Shown here: positions 8,594-22,769 of the stretch, one piece after another
Layout: each line of letters begins with the position of its first letter
Numbering within the stretch: position 1 is the first letter of the stretch
DNA from: Streptomyces sp. NBC_00236
GTDB taxonomy: Bacteria; Actinomycetota; Actinomycetes; Streptomycetales; Streptomycetaceae
DNA: 64,000 nucleotides
NCBI RefSeq assembly: GCF_036195045.1
Contig: NZ_CP108100.1
Span: forward strand, 5,828,001 to 5,892,000
Reading direction: 5' to 3'
Notes under the pieces: model-generated
Databases searched by the model: none
What the model was told of the DNA's origin: nothing
What the model saw: only the letters and a program-made list of their open reading frames with translations
Made by a program: the position numbers and the translations under genes

Positions 8594-9856
8594 ATGCCGG
8601 TCACCACTGCTGCTGCCGCACCCTCCGCCGTCGCCGCCCTGCCGCAGGACTTCGACGCCCTGCTCCGGGAGGATCCGGAGATCGCCGACGTCCTGGTGGG
8701 GGAGCTGCGCCGGCAGTCCGAGACCCTCCAGCTGACCGCGGCGGAGAACTTCACCTCACCCGCCGTCCTGGCCGCTCTCGGCTCCCCGCTCGCCAACAAG
8801 TACGCCGAGGGGTACCCCGGCGCCCGCCACCACGGCGGCTGCGAGCAGGCGGACGCCGCCGAGCGCATCGCGATCCGCCGCGCCACCGCGCTCTTCGGCG
8901 CCGAGCACGCCAACGTGCAGCCCCACTCCGGGTCCTCGGCCGTCCTCGCGGCGTACGCCGCGCTGCTGCGGCCCGGCGACACGGTGCTCGCCATGGGACT
9001 CCCGTACGGCGGCCACCTCACGCACGGCTCGCCCGCCAACTTCTCCGGCCGCTGGTTCGAGTTCATCGGCTACGGAGTGGACTCCGAGAGCGGGCTGATC
9101 GACTACCACCAGGTCCGCACCCTGGCCCGTACGCACCGGCCCAAGGCGATCGTCTGCGGCTCGATCTCCTATCCCCGCCACCCCGACCACGAGCTGTTCC
9201 GGGAGATCTGCGACGAGGTGGGCGCGTACCTCATCGCCGACTCCGCGCACCCGATGGGACTGATCGCCGGGGGAGCGGCGCCGAACCCCGTGCCGTACGC
9301 GGACGTGGTCTGCGCCACCACGCACAAGGTGCTGCGGGGGCCGCGCGGCGGCATGATCCTGTGCGGCGCGGAGCTGGCGGAGCGCATCGACCGGGCCGTC
9401 TTCCCGTTCACCCAGGGCGGCGCCCAGATGCACACGGTGGCGGCGAAGGCCGTCGCGTTCGGCGAGGCGGCAGCGCCCGCCTTCGCCGCGTACGCCCACC
9501 ACGTCGTCAACCACGCCCGGGTCCTGGCGGCCGGCCTGGAGGCCGAGGGCTTCGACGTCACCACCGGGGGCACCGACACCCACTTGATCGTCGCCGACCC
9601 GGCACCGCTCGGCGTCGACGGCCCCACCGCCCGGACCCGGCTGGCCGCGGCCGGCCTGGTGCTGGACACCTGCGCGCTGCCGTACGGGGACGCCCGCGGC
9701 ATCAGGCTCGGCACCGCGGCCGTCACCACCCAGGGCATGGACGACACCGACATGGCGCGTCTCGCGGTGCTCATGGGGTCCGCGGTGCGCGGGGAGGGCG
9801 ATGTTCTCGCGGAGGTGCGGGAGATGGCGGCGGCTCACCCGCCCTACCCTGGGTGA
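8594..9856 (+). CDS. glyA: Serine hydroxymethyltransferase
   Basis: PLP enzyme converting serine and tetrahydrofolate to glycine and methylene-THF; main one-carbon source. From the ATG at 8594 it is 420 residues, the usual length. The frame stays open to 8492, but that stretch is unlike SHMT. The PLP lysine is Lys245 within TTHKVLRGPRGG, and the PLP-holding Asp-x-x-His motif is ADSAHPMG. The substrate-binding region LTAAENFTSP is in the first 60 residues. The 177 bp upstream contain a small hairpin but no recognisable glycine riboswitch. Confidence 0.95.
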   Translation: MPVTTAAAAPSAVAALPQDFDALLREDPEIADVLVGELRRQSETLQLTAAENFTSPAVLAALGSPLANKYAEGYPGARHHGGCEQADAAERIAIRRATALFGAEHANVQPHSGSSAVLAAYAALLRPGDTVLAMGLPYGGHLTHGSPANFSGRWFEFIGYGVDSESGLIDYHQVRTLARTHRPKAIVCGSISYPRHPDHELFREICDEVGAYLIADSAHPMGLIAGGAAPNPVPYADVVCATTHKVLRGPRGGMILCGAELAERIDRAVFPFTQGGAQMHTVAAKAVAFGEAAAPAFAAYAHHVVNHARVLAAGLEAEGFDVTTGGTDTHLIVADPAPLGVDGPTARTRLAAAGLVLDTCALPYGDARGIRLGTAAVTTQGMDDTDMARLAVLMGSAVRGEGDVLAEVREMAAAHPPYPG

Positions 9857-9983
9857 AATAGCCCATATAGCTGCAATGGTGCCTGCCTGTGCAACCATCG
9901 CGGGGACCTCCGTGTCCTCAACCACGAGGCCGACGTAGTTAAAGTGTGGGCTGAGATGGCCGGCGACATTTATGGGGCAGCCC

Positions 9984-11357
9984 GTGCGTGATTACTTGCT
10001 GACGCTCTGTGTCACGGCCGCGGTGACGTATCTGCTCACCGGCCCGGTGCGTAAGTTCGCCATCGCGGTCGGGGCGATGCCCGCGATCCGTGCGCGCGAC
10101 GTCCACCGGGAACCGACACCGAGGCTCGGTGGCATCGCCATGTTCGGCGGGCTGTGTGCCGGTCTCATCGTCGCCGATCATCTGGCCAACCTCGACGGTG
10201 TCTTCGAGCTCTCCAACGAACCGCGCGCACTGCTCTCCGGAGCGGCCCTGATCTGGCTGATCGGCGTCCTGGACGACAAGTTCGAGATCGACGCCCTGAT
10301 CAAACTGGGCGGGCAGATGATCGCCGCGGCGGTCATGGTGCTCCAGGGCCTCACGATTCTGTGGCTGCCGATCCCGGGTGTCGGCACGGTCCCGCTCACC
10401 CAGTGGCAGGGCACGCTGCTGACGGTCGCGCTCGTCGTCATCACCATCAACGCGGTCAACTTCGTCGACGGCCTGGACGGTCTGGCGGCCGGCATGGTGT
10501 GCATCGCCTCGGCCGCGCTCTTCCTCTACACCTACCGGCTCTGGTACGGGTACGGGATCGAGGCCGCGGCCCCCGCGACGCTCTTCACGGCGATCCTGAT
10601 GGGCATGTGCCTCGGCTTCCTGCCGCACAACATGCATCCCGCGCGGATCTTCATGGGGGACTCCGGATCGATGCTGATCGGTCTGGTCCTCGCCGCCGGT
10701 GCGATCTCCGTCACGGGACAGGTCGACCCGGACGCGATGAAGCTCTTCGCGGGAAGCGAACGGCAGGCGACCCATGCGATGCTGCCGGTCTTCATCCCGC
10801 TGCTCCTGCCGCTGACGATCATCGCCATCCCCGCGGCGGACCTGGTCCTGGCGATCGTGCGGCGTACGTGGAACGGCCAGTCGCCGTTCGCCGCGGACCG
10901 CGGCCATCTGCACCACCGGCTGCTGGAGATCGGCCATTCGCACAGCCGGTCGGTGCTGATCATGTACTTCTGGTCGGCCCTGATCGCCTTCGGCGCGGTC
11001 GGCTACTCGGTGCACTCGACGTCGATGTGGATCGTGCTCCTGATCGTGGGGCTGAGCGCGCTCGGCCTGATCCTCCTGCTGATGCCCCGGTTCACCCCGC
11101 GCGCCCCGCGATGGGCGGAGCGCTTCGTGCCGCCGCGGTACCGCCGGCGCCGGCGCGAGGCGGAACCCGGGGCGGGGTCCTCACAGGAGCCGGAGAGCCA
11201 ACAGGGGCCCCTGGACGATCAGATGGGGCAGAATGGGCACGAGGCCGCTCCGCGGGCCCCGATCGCCGCAGGAGTGTCCGGCGTCAACGGAGCGACGGCG
11301 ATCGGCCACCGTTCGCGCTTCGCGGACCGGGGCAGGGCCGATTCGACGCGTCGTTGA
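9984..11357 (+). CDS. wecA: Undecaprenyl-phosphate sugar-phosphotransferase (WecA/Rfe/TagO family)
   Basis: Polytopic membrane enzyme that loads N-acetylhexosamine-1-phosphate onto undecaprenyl phosphate, the first step for wall polymers. Family motifs are present: NAVNFVDGLDGLAAG, the Mg-binding MGDSGSMLIG and the histidine-rich loop RGHLHHRLLEIGHSH. About ten hydrophobic segments, then a basic, low-complexity cytoplasmic tail of about 80 residues. GTG at 9984 has GGGG upstream; an in-frame ATG at 9972 is an alternative. Mycobacterial WecA makes decaprenyl-PP-GlcNAc for the arabinogalactan linker; in Streptomyces teichoic or teichulosonic acids are the likely products (inference). Confidence 0.9.
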   Translation: MRDYLLTLCVTAAVTYLLTGPVRKFAIAVGAMPAIRARDVHREPTPRLGGIAMFGGLCAGLIVADHLANLDGVFELSNEPRALLSGAALIWLIGVLDDKFEIDALIKLGGQMIAAAVMVLQGLTILWLPIPGVGTVPLTQWQGTLLTVALVVITINAVNFVDGLDGLAAGMVCIASAALFLYTYRLWYGYGIEAAAPATLFTAILMGMCLGFLPHNMHPARIFMGDSGSMLIGLVLAAGAISVTGQVDPDAMKLFAGSERQATHAMLPVFIPLLLPLTIIAIPAADLVLAIVRRTWNGQSPFAADRGHLHHRLLEIGHSHSRSVLIMYFWSALIAFGAVGYSVHSTSMWIVLLIVGLSALGLILLLMPRFTPRAPRWAERFVPPRYRRRRREAEPGAGSSQEPESQQGPLDDQMGQNGHEAAPRAPIAAGVSGVNGATAIGHRSRFADRGRADSTRR

Positions 11358-11390
11358 TTCGGACGCCAAGGGGCAATACCAGACAAGTCG

Positions 11391-11438
11391 TTGCGTTGTC
11401 TTGCTCACACGCGTTAATTAGCTCTCACGTGTGACAGC
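11391..11438 (+). promoter_or_regulatory. Candidate atp operon promoter with adjoining imperfect palindrome
   Basis: TTGCGT (11391-11396), a 17-nt spacer and TTAATT (11414-11419) form a reasonable -35/-10 pair. Directly after it, 11421-11438 reads GCTCTCACGTGTGACAGC, an 8-2-8 inverted repeat with one mismatch that would cover the transcription start. The proposal is by eye. Confidence 0.45.
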
Positions 11439-11474
11439 AAGCACACTTTCTAGGTAAAGACCTCATCAAATAGT

Positions 11475-11492
11475 TTGTGATACCGTTCACGA
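11475..11492 (+). promoter_or_regulatory. Rex-type operator upstream of the ATP synthase operon
   Basis: TTGTGATACCGTTCACGA matches the Rex operator pattern TTGTGAA-N4-TTCACAA with two mismatches. Rex is the NADH/NAD+-sensing repressor of respiratory genes in Streptomyces. Control of atpIBEFHAGDC by Rex has been reported in S. avermitilis as far as I recall, and the position here fits. Confidence 0.65.
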
Positions 11493-11616
11493 ACCCGGTG
11501 ACAGAGCCGAAGGACCTGAGTAGCACGGTCCCTTGGCCCCGAGGCTTCGACTCGGACCGGGCCTACGCTCGTCCATGACGACACACTGCCCACCCCCAGC
11601 AAGCGGAGCTGCCGCC

Positions 11617-12054
11617 ATGCCGTCCAACGACGTCCGGACTCTCCTCCAGACCGCCGTACCCACCGCTGTCGCCGGCGCAGTCGCCGCCGCGATCAGCGCT
11701 GGCGTCGCCGGTGGCAAGGGAGCCCTGGGCGCGATCGTTGCGACGATCGTGGTCATCCTCTTCATGGGGATCGGACTGGTGGTCCTGCAACGGACCGCCC
11801 GGTCCATGCCCCACCTTTTCCAGGCGATGGGTCTCGCGCTGTACACGGCGCAACTCCTGCTGCTGTTCATCTTCGTCGCCGTATTCAAGAACACCTCGCT
11901 GTTCAACCCGAAGGCCTTCGCGATCACTCTGGTCGTGACGACACTCGTGTGGATCGGCGCACAGGCGCGTGCGCACATGAAGGCCAAGATCCTTTACGTG
12001 GAACCCGAGTCCGACAAGGACGAAAAGCCCAAAAAGCCGGGGTCCGCAGCGTGA
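11617..12054 (+). CDS. atpI: AtpI-like membrane protein, first gene of the ATP synthase operon
   Basis: 145 residues from the ATG at 11617, chosen because GCGGAG lies about 10 nt upstream and the translation before it looks non-coding. Four hydrophobic segments (about residues 10-30, 34-56, 68-92 and 98-116) and a charged Lys/Asp/Glu-rich tail. AtpI proteins help assemble the c-ring in some bacteria; similarity here rests mainly on position and topology. It lies 226 bp before atpB, with a perfect palindrome between them. Confidence 0.75.
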   Translation: MPSNDVRTLLQTAVPTAVAGAVAAAISAGVAGGKGALGAIVATIVVILFMGIGLVVLQRTARSMPHLFQAMGLALYTAQLLLLFIFVAVFKNTSLFNPKAFAITLVVTTLVWIGAQARAHMKAKILYVEPESDKDEKPKKPGSAA

Positions 12055-12074
12055 AGGGTAGGGGCGGAATAAGT

Positions 12075-12092
12075 GCAGGGTCGCGACCCTGC
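12075..12092 (+). promoter_or_regulatory. Perfect 18-bp palindrome between atpI and atpB
   Basis: GCAGGGTCGCGACCCTGC is fully self-complementary with no loop. This favours a protein-binding site over an RNA hairpin, though cruciform pairing is possible. A TATCGT (12093-12098) directly after it could be a -10 box, placing the palindrome in the promoter spacer. Confidence 0.6.
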
Positions 12093-12280
12093 TATCGTCC
12101 GGTTCCAACTGCGGCACTGCGGGCGCGGGCATGTGAGCTGACGCCTGCTCGATCGCGAGGCTCAAATGCCTGACTGCCGCTCACACATCCGAAACACCAG
12201 TCCAGTGCCGAACCGCGGCTGCGCGCCGCGCCGACACAACGAGGTTGCCGTACCTATGCGCCACGCTGAAGGAGCCCGCG

Positions 12281-13418
<1,138 letters not shown>

Positions 13419-13455
13419 CCGGTCGCGAACAGCCCATTCGACGGAAGGCACTGAC

Positions 13456-14001
13456 GTGAACCCCCTGGTTCAGCTCGCGGCGGAGGAAGCGGAAAACCCG
13501 CTCATTCCGCCGATCCCTGAGCTCGTCATTGGCCTCATCGCTTTCGTCATCGTCTTCGGCTTCCTCGCCAAGAAGCTCCTCCCGAACATCAACAAGGTTC
13601 TGGAAGAGCGCCGCGAGGCCATCGAAGGCGGTATCGAAAAGGCCGATGCGGCCCAGACCGAGGCCCAGAGCGTTCTTGAGCAGTACAAGGCTCAGCTCGC
13701 CGAGGCCCGCCACGAAGCCGCTCGTCTGCGCCAGGAGGCGCAGGAGCAGGGCGCCGTGATCCTGCAGGAAATGAGGGCGGAAGGCCAGCGGCAGCGCGAG
13801 GAGATCGTCGCTGCCGGCCACGCCCAGATCGAGGCCGACCGCAAGGCCGCCGCTTCGGCGCTGCGTCAGGACGTGGGCACGCTCGCCACCGCCCTGGCCG
13901 GCAAGCTCGTCGGGGAGTCCCTCGAGGACCACGCCCGGCAGAGCGGCACCGTCGACCGTTTCCTCGACGAGCTCGAGGCGAAGGCCGAGGCAGTCCGATG
14001 A
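13456..14001 (+). CDS. atpF: ATP synthase F0 subunit b
   Basis: Peripheral stalk subunit. 181 residues, GTG start after GGAAGG. One N-terminal membrane helix (about residues 22-44), then a long, highly charged coiled coil (KVLEERREAIEGGIEKADAA onward) that reaches the F1 head. Its stop overlaps the atpH start by four bases (ATGA), implying translational coupling. Confidence 0.96.
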   Translation: MNPLVQLAAEEAENPLIPPIPELVIGLIAFVIVFGFLAKKLLPNINKVLEERREAIEGGIEKADAAQTEAQSVLEQYKAQLAEARHEAARLRQEAQEQGAVILQEMRAEGQRQREEIVAAGHAQIEADRKAAASALRQDVGTLATALAGKLVGESLEDHARQSGTVDRFLDELEAKAEAVR

Positions 14002-14813
14002 ACAGCGCGAGCCGCGAGGCACTGGCTGCCGCACGCGAGCGTCTCGACGCGCTGACCGACAACACGTCGGTCGACGCGGCGAAGCTCGCCGAGGACCTGG
14101 CCGGCGTCACGGCGCTGCTGCACCGCGAGGTGTCGCTGCGCCGGGTCCTGACCGACCCGGCGCAGGCAGGCGAGGCCAGGGCCGAGCTGGCCGGACGGCT
14201 GCTGGGCGGACAGGTGGGCGGCGAAGCCCTCGACCTGGTCTCCGGCATGGTCCGCTCGCGCTGGTCGCAGTCGCGTGACCTGGTCGACTCGATCGAGGAA
14301 CTGGCGAACACCGCCGACCTCACCGCCGCCCAGCGCAGCGGAGACCTCGACGACGTCGAGGACGAGCTGTTCCGGTTCGGCCGGATCGTGGCCTCGGACA
14401 CCGGGCTGCGCTCCGCGCTGACCAGCCGGACCGCGACCCCCGCCGCCAAGGGCGAGCTGCTGCGCAGCCTGCTCGGCGGCAAGGCGCGGCCCACCACCGA
14501 GCGCATCGTCGTGCGGCTCGTCACCCAGCCCCGTGGACGTAGCCTGGAAGCGGGACTCGAGTCCCTGTCCAAGCTCGCCGCGGACCGCCGGGACCGCGTG
14601 GTGGCGGTCGTCACCTCCGCCGTGCCGCTCAGTGACCGGCAGAAGCAGCGTCTCGGCGCCGCCCTGGCGAAGATCTACGGCCGGCAGATGCACCTGAGCC
14701 TGGACGTGGACCCCGAGGTCCTCGGCGGGATCGTGGTGCGGGTCGGCGACGAGGTCATCAACGGCTCCATCGCGGAGCGCCTCGAAGAGGCGACCCGTCG
14801 CATGGCCGGCTGA
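13998..14813 (+). CDS. atpH: ATP synthase F1 subunit delta
   Basis: Connects the peripheral stalk to the top of F1. 271 residues, longer than the about 175 of E. coli delta, as is usual in actinobacteria. The conserved OSCP/delta core is in the C-terminal half, ending [22 protein letters not shown] (residues about 240-258). It overlaps atpF by ATGA. The following 140 bp before atpA contain a small hairpin. Confidence 0.95.
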   Translation: MNSASREALAAARERLDALTDNTSVDAAKLAEDLAGVTALLHREVSLRRVLTDPAQAGEARAELAGRLLGGQVGGEALDLVSGMVRSRWSQSRDLVDSIEELANTADLTAAQRSGDLDDVEDELFRFGRIVASDTGLRSALTSRTATPAAKGELLRSLLGGKARPTTERIVVRLVTQPRGRSLEAGLESLSKLAADRRDRVVAVVTSAVPLSDRQKQRLGAALAKIYGRQMHLSLDVDPEVLGGIVVRVGDEVINGSIAERLEEATRRMAG

Positions 14814-14888
14814 CGCAGCGCGACGTACCAAACAGAACAGAGCAAGACCAGCGGCCCGGTTGGGCCGTGCAGAAATTGCAGAAGATTC

Positions 14889-14906
14889 CTGGGGGTCGGC
14901 CCCCAG
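14889..14906 (+). repeat. Intercistronic hairpin atpH-atpA
   Basis: CTGGGGG-TCGG-CCCCCAG, a perfect 7-bp stem with a stable UCGG-type loop, followed by another C run. GGGGGTC/CCCCCAG hairpins are widespread in Streptomyces intergenic DNA. It could alter mRNA stability between subunit genes needed at different stoichiometry. Confidence 0.6.
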
Positions 14907-14953
14907 ACCCCCTTAAGAAACTTCGGGCCCAACAAGGAGAGCAGGGAACCCAG

Positions 14954-16525
14954 ATGGCGGAGCTCACGATCCGGCCGGAGGAGATCCGGGACGCACTGGA
15001 GAACTTTGTCCAGTCGTACCAGCCGGACGCGGCCTCGCGCGAGGAGGTCGGAACGGTCAGCGTTGCCGGCGACGGCATCGCGAAGGTGGAGGGCCTGCCC
15101 TCCGCCATGGCGAACGAACTGCTGAAGTTCGAGGACGGAACCCTCGGTCTCGCCCTCAACCTCGAAGAGCGCGAGATCGGTGCGATCGTCCTCGGCGAGT
15201 TCAGCGGAATCGAGGAGGGCCAGCCGGTGCAGCGCACCGGTGAGGTGCTCTCCGTCGGCGTCGGCGAGGGTTACCTCGGCCGCGTCGTCGACCCGCTCGG
15301 CAACCCGATCGACGGCCTCGGCGAGATCGCGACCGAAGGCCGTCGCGCCCTCGAACTGCAGGCCCCTGGCGTCATGGTCCGCAAGTCGGTGCACGAGCCG
15401 ATGCAGACCGGCTACAAGGCCGTCGACGCCATGGTGCCGATCGGCCGCGGCCAGCGTCAGCTGATCATCGGCGACCGTCAGACGGGTAAGACCGCGCTGG
15501 CCGTCGACACGATCATCAACCAGCGCGACAACTGGCGCTCGGGCGACGTGAACAAGCAGGTGCGCTGCATCTACGTCGCCATCGGTCAGAAGGGCTCCAC
15601 CATCGCCTCCGTGCGAGGTGCCCTGGAAGAGGCCGGCGCGCTCGAGTACACGACCATCGTCGCCGCCCCGGCGTCCGACCCGGCCGGCTTCAAGTACCTG
15701 GCGCCGTACACCGGCTCGGCCATCGGCCAGCACTGGATGTACGACGGCAAGCACGTCCTCATCATCTTCGACGACCTCTCGAAGCAGGCCGACGCCTACC
15801 GCGCCGTGTCGCTTCTGCTGCGCCGTCCGCCGGGCCGCGAGGCCTACCCGGGCGACGTCTTCTACCTGCACTCGCGTCTGCTGGAGCGTTGCGCCAAGCT
15901 CTCCGACGACATGGGCGCCGGTTCGATGACGGGCCTCCCGATCGTCGAGACCAAGGCGAACGACGTGTCGGCGTTCATCCCGACCAACGTCATCTCCATC
16001 ACCGACGGCCAGTGCTTCCTGGAGTCCGACCTGTTCAACGCGGGTCAGCGTCCGGCGCTCAACGTCGGTATCTCGGTCTCCCGAGTCGGTGGCTCCGCCC
16101 AGCACAAGGCCATGAAGCAGGTCTCCGGCCGTCTGCGCGTGGACCTCGCCCAGTTCCGTGAGCTGGAGGCGTTCGCCGCCTTCGGTTCCGACCTGGACGC
16201 GGCCTCCAAGGCGTCGCTGGAGCGCGGTAAGCGCATGGTCGAGCTGCTGAAGCAGCCGCAGTACGCCCCGTTCCCGATGGAGGAGCAGGTCGTCTCCGTC
16301 TGGGCCGGCACCACGGGCAAGATGGACGACGTCCCGGTCGAGGACATCCGCCGCTTCGAGAGCGAGCTGCTGGAGTACCTGCGCCGCGAGCGCAAGGACC
16401 TCCTGACCAGCATCGCCGAGGGCGGCAAGATGTCCGACGACACGCTGCAGTCGATCGCCGACGCGATCGCCGCCTTCAAGCAGCAGTTCGAGACCTCGGA
16501 CGGCAAGCTCCTGGGCGAGGGCTGA
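14954..16525 (+). CDS. atpA: ATP synthase F1 subunit alpha
   Basis: Non-catalytic nucleotide-binding subunit of F1. 523 residues from the ATG at 14954, preceded by AAGGAGAG; the in-frame extension to 14867 reads through the hairpin and is rejected. Walker A GDRQTGKT lies at residues 173-180. The [15 protein letters not shown] and [13 protein letters not shown] family segments are present. Confidence 0.98.
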   Translation: MAELTIRPEEIRDALENFVQSYQPDAASREEVGTVSVAGDGIAKVEGLPSAMANELLKFEDGTLGLALNLEEREIGAIVLGEFSGIEEGQPVQRTGEVLSVGVGEGYLGRVVDPLGNPIDGLGEIATEGRRALELQAPGVMVRKSVHEPMQTGYKAVDAMVPIGRGQRQLIIGDRQTGKTALAVDTIINQRDNWRSGDVNKQVRCIYVAIGQKGSTIASVRGALEEAGALEYTTIVAAPASDPAGFKYLAPYTGSAIGQHWMYDGKHVLIIFDDLSKQADAYRAVSLLLRRPPGREAYPGDVFYLHSRLLERCAKLSDDMGAGSMTGLPIVETKANDVSAFIPTNVISITDGQCFLESDLFNAGQRPALNVGISVSRVGGSAQHKAMKQVSGRLRVDLAQFRELEAFAAFGSDLDAASKASLERGKRMVELLKQPQYAPFPMEEQVVSVWAGTTGKMDDVPVEDIRRFESELLEYLRRERKDLLTSIAEGGKMSDDTLQSIADAIAAFKQQFETSDGKLLGEG

Positions 16526-16528
16526 TCG

Positions 16529-18888
<2,360 letters not shown>

Positions 18889-18902
18889 GCCTCCGGCTCA
18901 CC

Positions 18903-18931
18903 GAGGGGGGTGGGTGTGTCCCGCCCCCCTC
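18903..18931 (+). terminator. Hairpin between atpD and atpC
   Basis: GAGGGGGG (18903-18910) pairs with CCCCCCTC (18924-18931). It may partly terminate or process the transcript before atpC, whose product is needed in one copy per enzyme. Attenuation is inference. Confidence 0.55.
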
Positions 18932-18997
18932 ACCACGCCCCGTAGAATTGACCCAACACCCGGCATCACCGCCGGGTGGTGACCCGAGGAGCCACCC

Positions 18998-19372
18998 TTG
19001 GCTGCTGAGCTGCATGTCGAGCTGGTCGCCGCGGACCGCAGTGTCTGGTCCGGCGAGGCCACCCTCGTTGTCGCACGTACCACGTCCGGCGACATCGGCG
19101 TCATGCCCGGTCACCAGCCGCTCCTGGGTGTGCTGGAATCGGGCCCGGTGACGATCCGTACGAGCGAGGGCGGCACTGTCGTCGCCGCTGTGCACGGTGG
19201 ATTCATCTCCTTCGCCGACGACAAGCTCTCGCTGCTGGCGGAGATCGCCGAGCTGGCGGACGAGATCGATGTCGAGCGCGCGGAGCGTGCGTTCGAGCGT
19301 GCGAAGTCGGACACGGACAGCGCTGCCGAGCGCCGCGCCGATGTGCGACTGCGTGCGGTGGCGGTGCACTAG
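18998..19372 (+). CDS. atpC: ATP synthase F1 subunit epsilon
   Basis: Small rotor subunit that can inhibit ATP hydrolysis. 124 residues, TTG start with GAGGAG 6 nt upstream. The N-terminal beta-sandwich contains VMPGHQPLLGVLESGPV and HGGF. The C-terminal helical hairpin is shortened and acidic/alanine-rich, as in other actinobacteria. Confidence 0.96.
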   Translation: MAAELHVELVAADRSVWSGEATLVVARTTSGDIGVMPGHQPLLGVLESGPVTIRTSEGGTVVAAVHGGFISFADDKLSLLAEIAELADEIDVERAERAFERAKSDTDSAAERRADVRLRAVAVH

Positions 19373-19512
19373 TCACCCCGCGAAACGGCTTTACCCTCAG
19401 CCGCGGCCCGTGCTGGAGACCCCTCCAGACCGTGTCGCGGCTGAGGCGATGCAGGTGCAGGTGAAGTTCGTGCGGTATCCGTTTACTCGATGACGCGAGG
19501 AGGTCGGTGGAG

Positions 19513-19959
19513 ATGGTCCTCGCGCTGTGGGTGGGCGGACTCGTCGTCGCACTGGTCCTGTTGGGGCTCTTCGTCTTCGGTCTGCGCCGGCGGCTGATTC
19601 AGCGTTCCGGCGGGACCTTCGACTGCAGCCTGCGATGGAACATCCCGGAGGAGCCCGATCTCTCGGGCAAGGGCTGGGTGTACGGAGTCGCCCGGTACAG
19701 CGGCGACAAGGTGAACTGGTTCCGGGTCTTCAGCTACTCCCCGCGCCCGCGCCGGGTGCTGGAGCGTTCCTCGATCGAGGTGGTCGCCCGCCGGCTGCCC
19801 GAGGGTGAGGAGGAGCTCGCGCTCCTCTCCGACGCCGTCGTGCTCGGCTGTCTCCACCGGGAGACCCGCCTGGAGCTGGCGATGAGCGAGGACGCCCTCA
19901 CCGGATTCCTCGCCTGGCTGGAGGCGGCACCGCCCGGCCAGAGGGTGAACGTGGCCTGA
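19513..19959 (+). CDS. DUF2550 family membrane-anchored protein
   Basis: 148 residues from the ATG at 19513; an in-frame GTG at 19507 is too close to the GAGGAGG site. One N-terminal membrane helix (about residues 1-24), then a cytoplasmic domain with RSGGTFDCSLRW and a beta-rich body. It belongs to a family found directly after atpC in Streptomyces and mycobacteria. Function unknown. It ends at a strong two-way terminator shared with chiC. Confidence 0.85.
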   Translation: MVLALWVGGLVVALVLLGLFVFGLRRRLIQRSGGTFDCSLRWNIPEEPDLSGKGWVYGVARYSGDKVNWFRVFSYSPRPRRVLERSSIEVVARRLPEGEEELALLSDAVVLGCLHRETRLELAMSEDALTGFLAWLEAAPPGQRVNVA

Positions 19960-19993
19960 GGCCGCGGGCCTGTACCGCAAGAGCACACGAAAA

Positions 19994-20033
19994 CCGGGGA
20001 GACAGGGGGCGGACCTGTCTCCCCGGCGCTTTT
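19994..20033. terminator. Bidirectional terminator between DUF2550 gene and chiC
   Basis: Perfect 13-bp stem CCGGGGAGACAGG / CCTGTCTCCCCGG (19994-20006 and 20014-20026) followed by CGCTTTTT. It sits between convergent genes and serves both. Confidence 0.9.
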
Positions 20034-20058
20034 TCGGGGTGCGACTGCCTCGTGGGGG

Positions 20059-21933
<1,875 letters not shown>

Positions 21934-22043
21934 CGGTGCTCCTCGGGTGGGGTCCGGCCGAACGGGGATGGTTCGTGGACTGCAAACCCTGCGCCGCCCT
22001 GAGCCCGCCTTGTCATGGCGGGCTCACCGCAGTGTGCTCGGTG

Positions 22044-22085
22044 AGATTAGGAAGGTCTGGACCAATCGTCAAGAGGTCCAGACCA
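22044..22085 (-). promoter_or_regulatory. chiC promoter with two DasR-like boxes
   Basis: Read on the minus strand: TTGACG (22067-22072), a 17-nt spacer, TAATCT (22044-22049). TGGTCTGGACC-type boxes flank the -35: TGGTCTGGACCT (22074-22085) upstream and TTGGTCCAGACCTT (22052-22065) in the spacer. They fit the direct repeats known in Streptomyces chitinase promoters and the DasR consensus ACTGGTCTAGACCACT. The pair should repress chiC until chitin-derived aminosugars accumulate. Confidence 0.85.
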
Positions 22086-22112
22086 AAGTTCGGAGTCGGG
22101 CGCGGATAAACC

Positions 22113-22763
22113 TCAGACGCCCAACTCCTGTGCCAGCACTGCCGCCTGAACCCTGCTGCGCAGCTCCAGCTTCCCCAGCAACCGGCTGACGTGCGTCTTC
22201 ACCGTTGCCTCGGCCATCGAAAGACGCACCGCGATCTCCGCGTTCGACATCCCCTCCCCGAGGCAGCCGAGCACCTCGCGCTCGCGACGGGTGAGCGTGT
22301 CCAGGACCGCCCGGTCGGGGCCCTCCGGCGACCCGTGCGGCGTGGTTCCCGCGAACTCCGCGATCAGCCGGCGCGTCACCGACGGGGCGATCAGGCCCTC
22401 GCCGCGCGCCACCGTGCGGACCGCGTCGAGCAGCCCGCGCGCCTCGGTGTCCTTCAGCAGAAAGCCCGACGCCCCGGCCCGCAGCGCCCCGAACACGTAC
22501 TCGTCCAGGTCGAACGTCGTCAGCACCAGCACGTCCGCCAGCCGCTCCGCCACCACCTGCCTCGTCGCGGACACCCCGTCCAGCCGGGGCATCTGGACGT
22601 CCATCAGCACCAGATCCGGGCGCAGTTCGCGGGCCAGCCGGACGGCCTCCTCGCCGTCACCGGCCTCTCCGACCACCTTGATGTCCGGCGCGCTGCCCAG
22701 GATGAGGACCAGCCCCGCCCGTACGGCCGACTGGTCCTCGGCGACCAGAACCCTGATGGTCAT
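22113..22763 (-). CDS. chiR: NarL/FixJ-type response regulator next to chiC
   Basis: 216 residues. Receiver domain with Asp55 in LVLMDVQMP as phospho-acceptor, Lys in the LLKDTE segment, and a C-terminal LuxR-type HTH (LTRREREVLGCLGEGMSNAEIA). In S. coelicolor a regulator at this position, ChiR, is reported to control chiC; the same role is assumed here from synteny. It starts 6 bp after the kinase stop, so the two form an operon transcribed toward chiC. Confidence 0.88.
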   Translation of the reverse strand: MTIRVLVAEDQSAVRAGLVLILGSAPDIKVVGEAGDGEEAVRLARELRPDLVLMDVQMPRLDGVSATRQVVAERLADVLVLTTFDLDEYVFGALRAGASGFLLKDTEARGLLDAVRTVARGEGLIAPSVTRRLIAEFAGTTPHGSPEGPDRAVLDTLTRREREVLGCLGEGMSNAEIAVRLSMAEATVKTHVSRLLGKLELRSRVQAAVLAQELGV

Positions 22764-22769
22764 ATCGAC

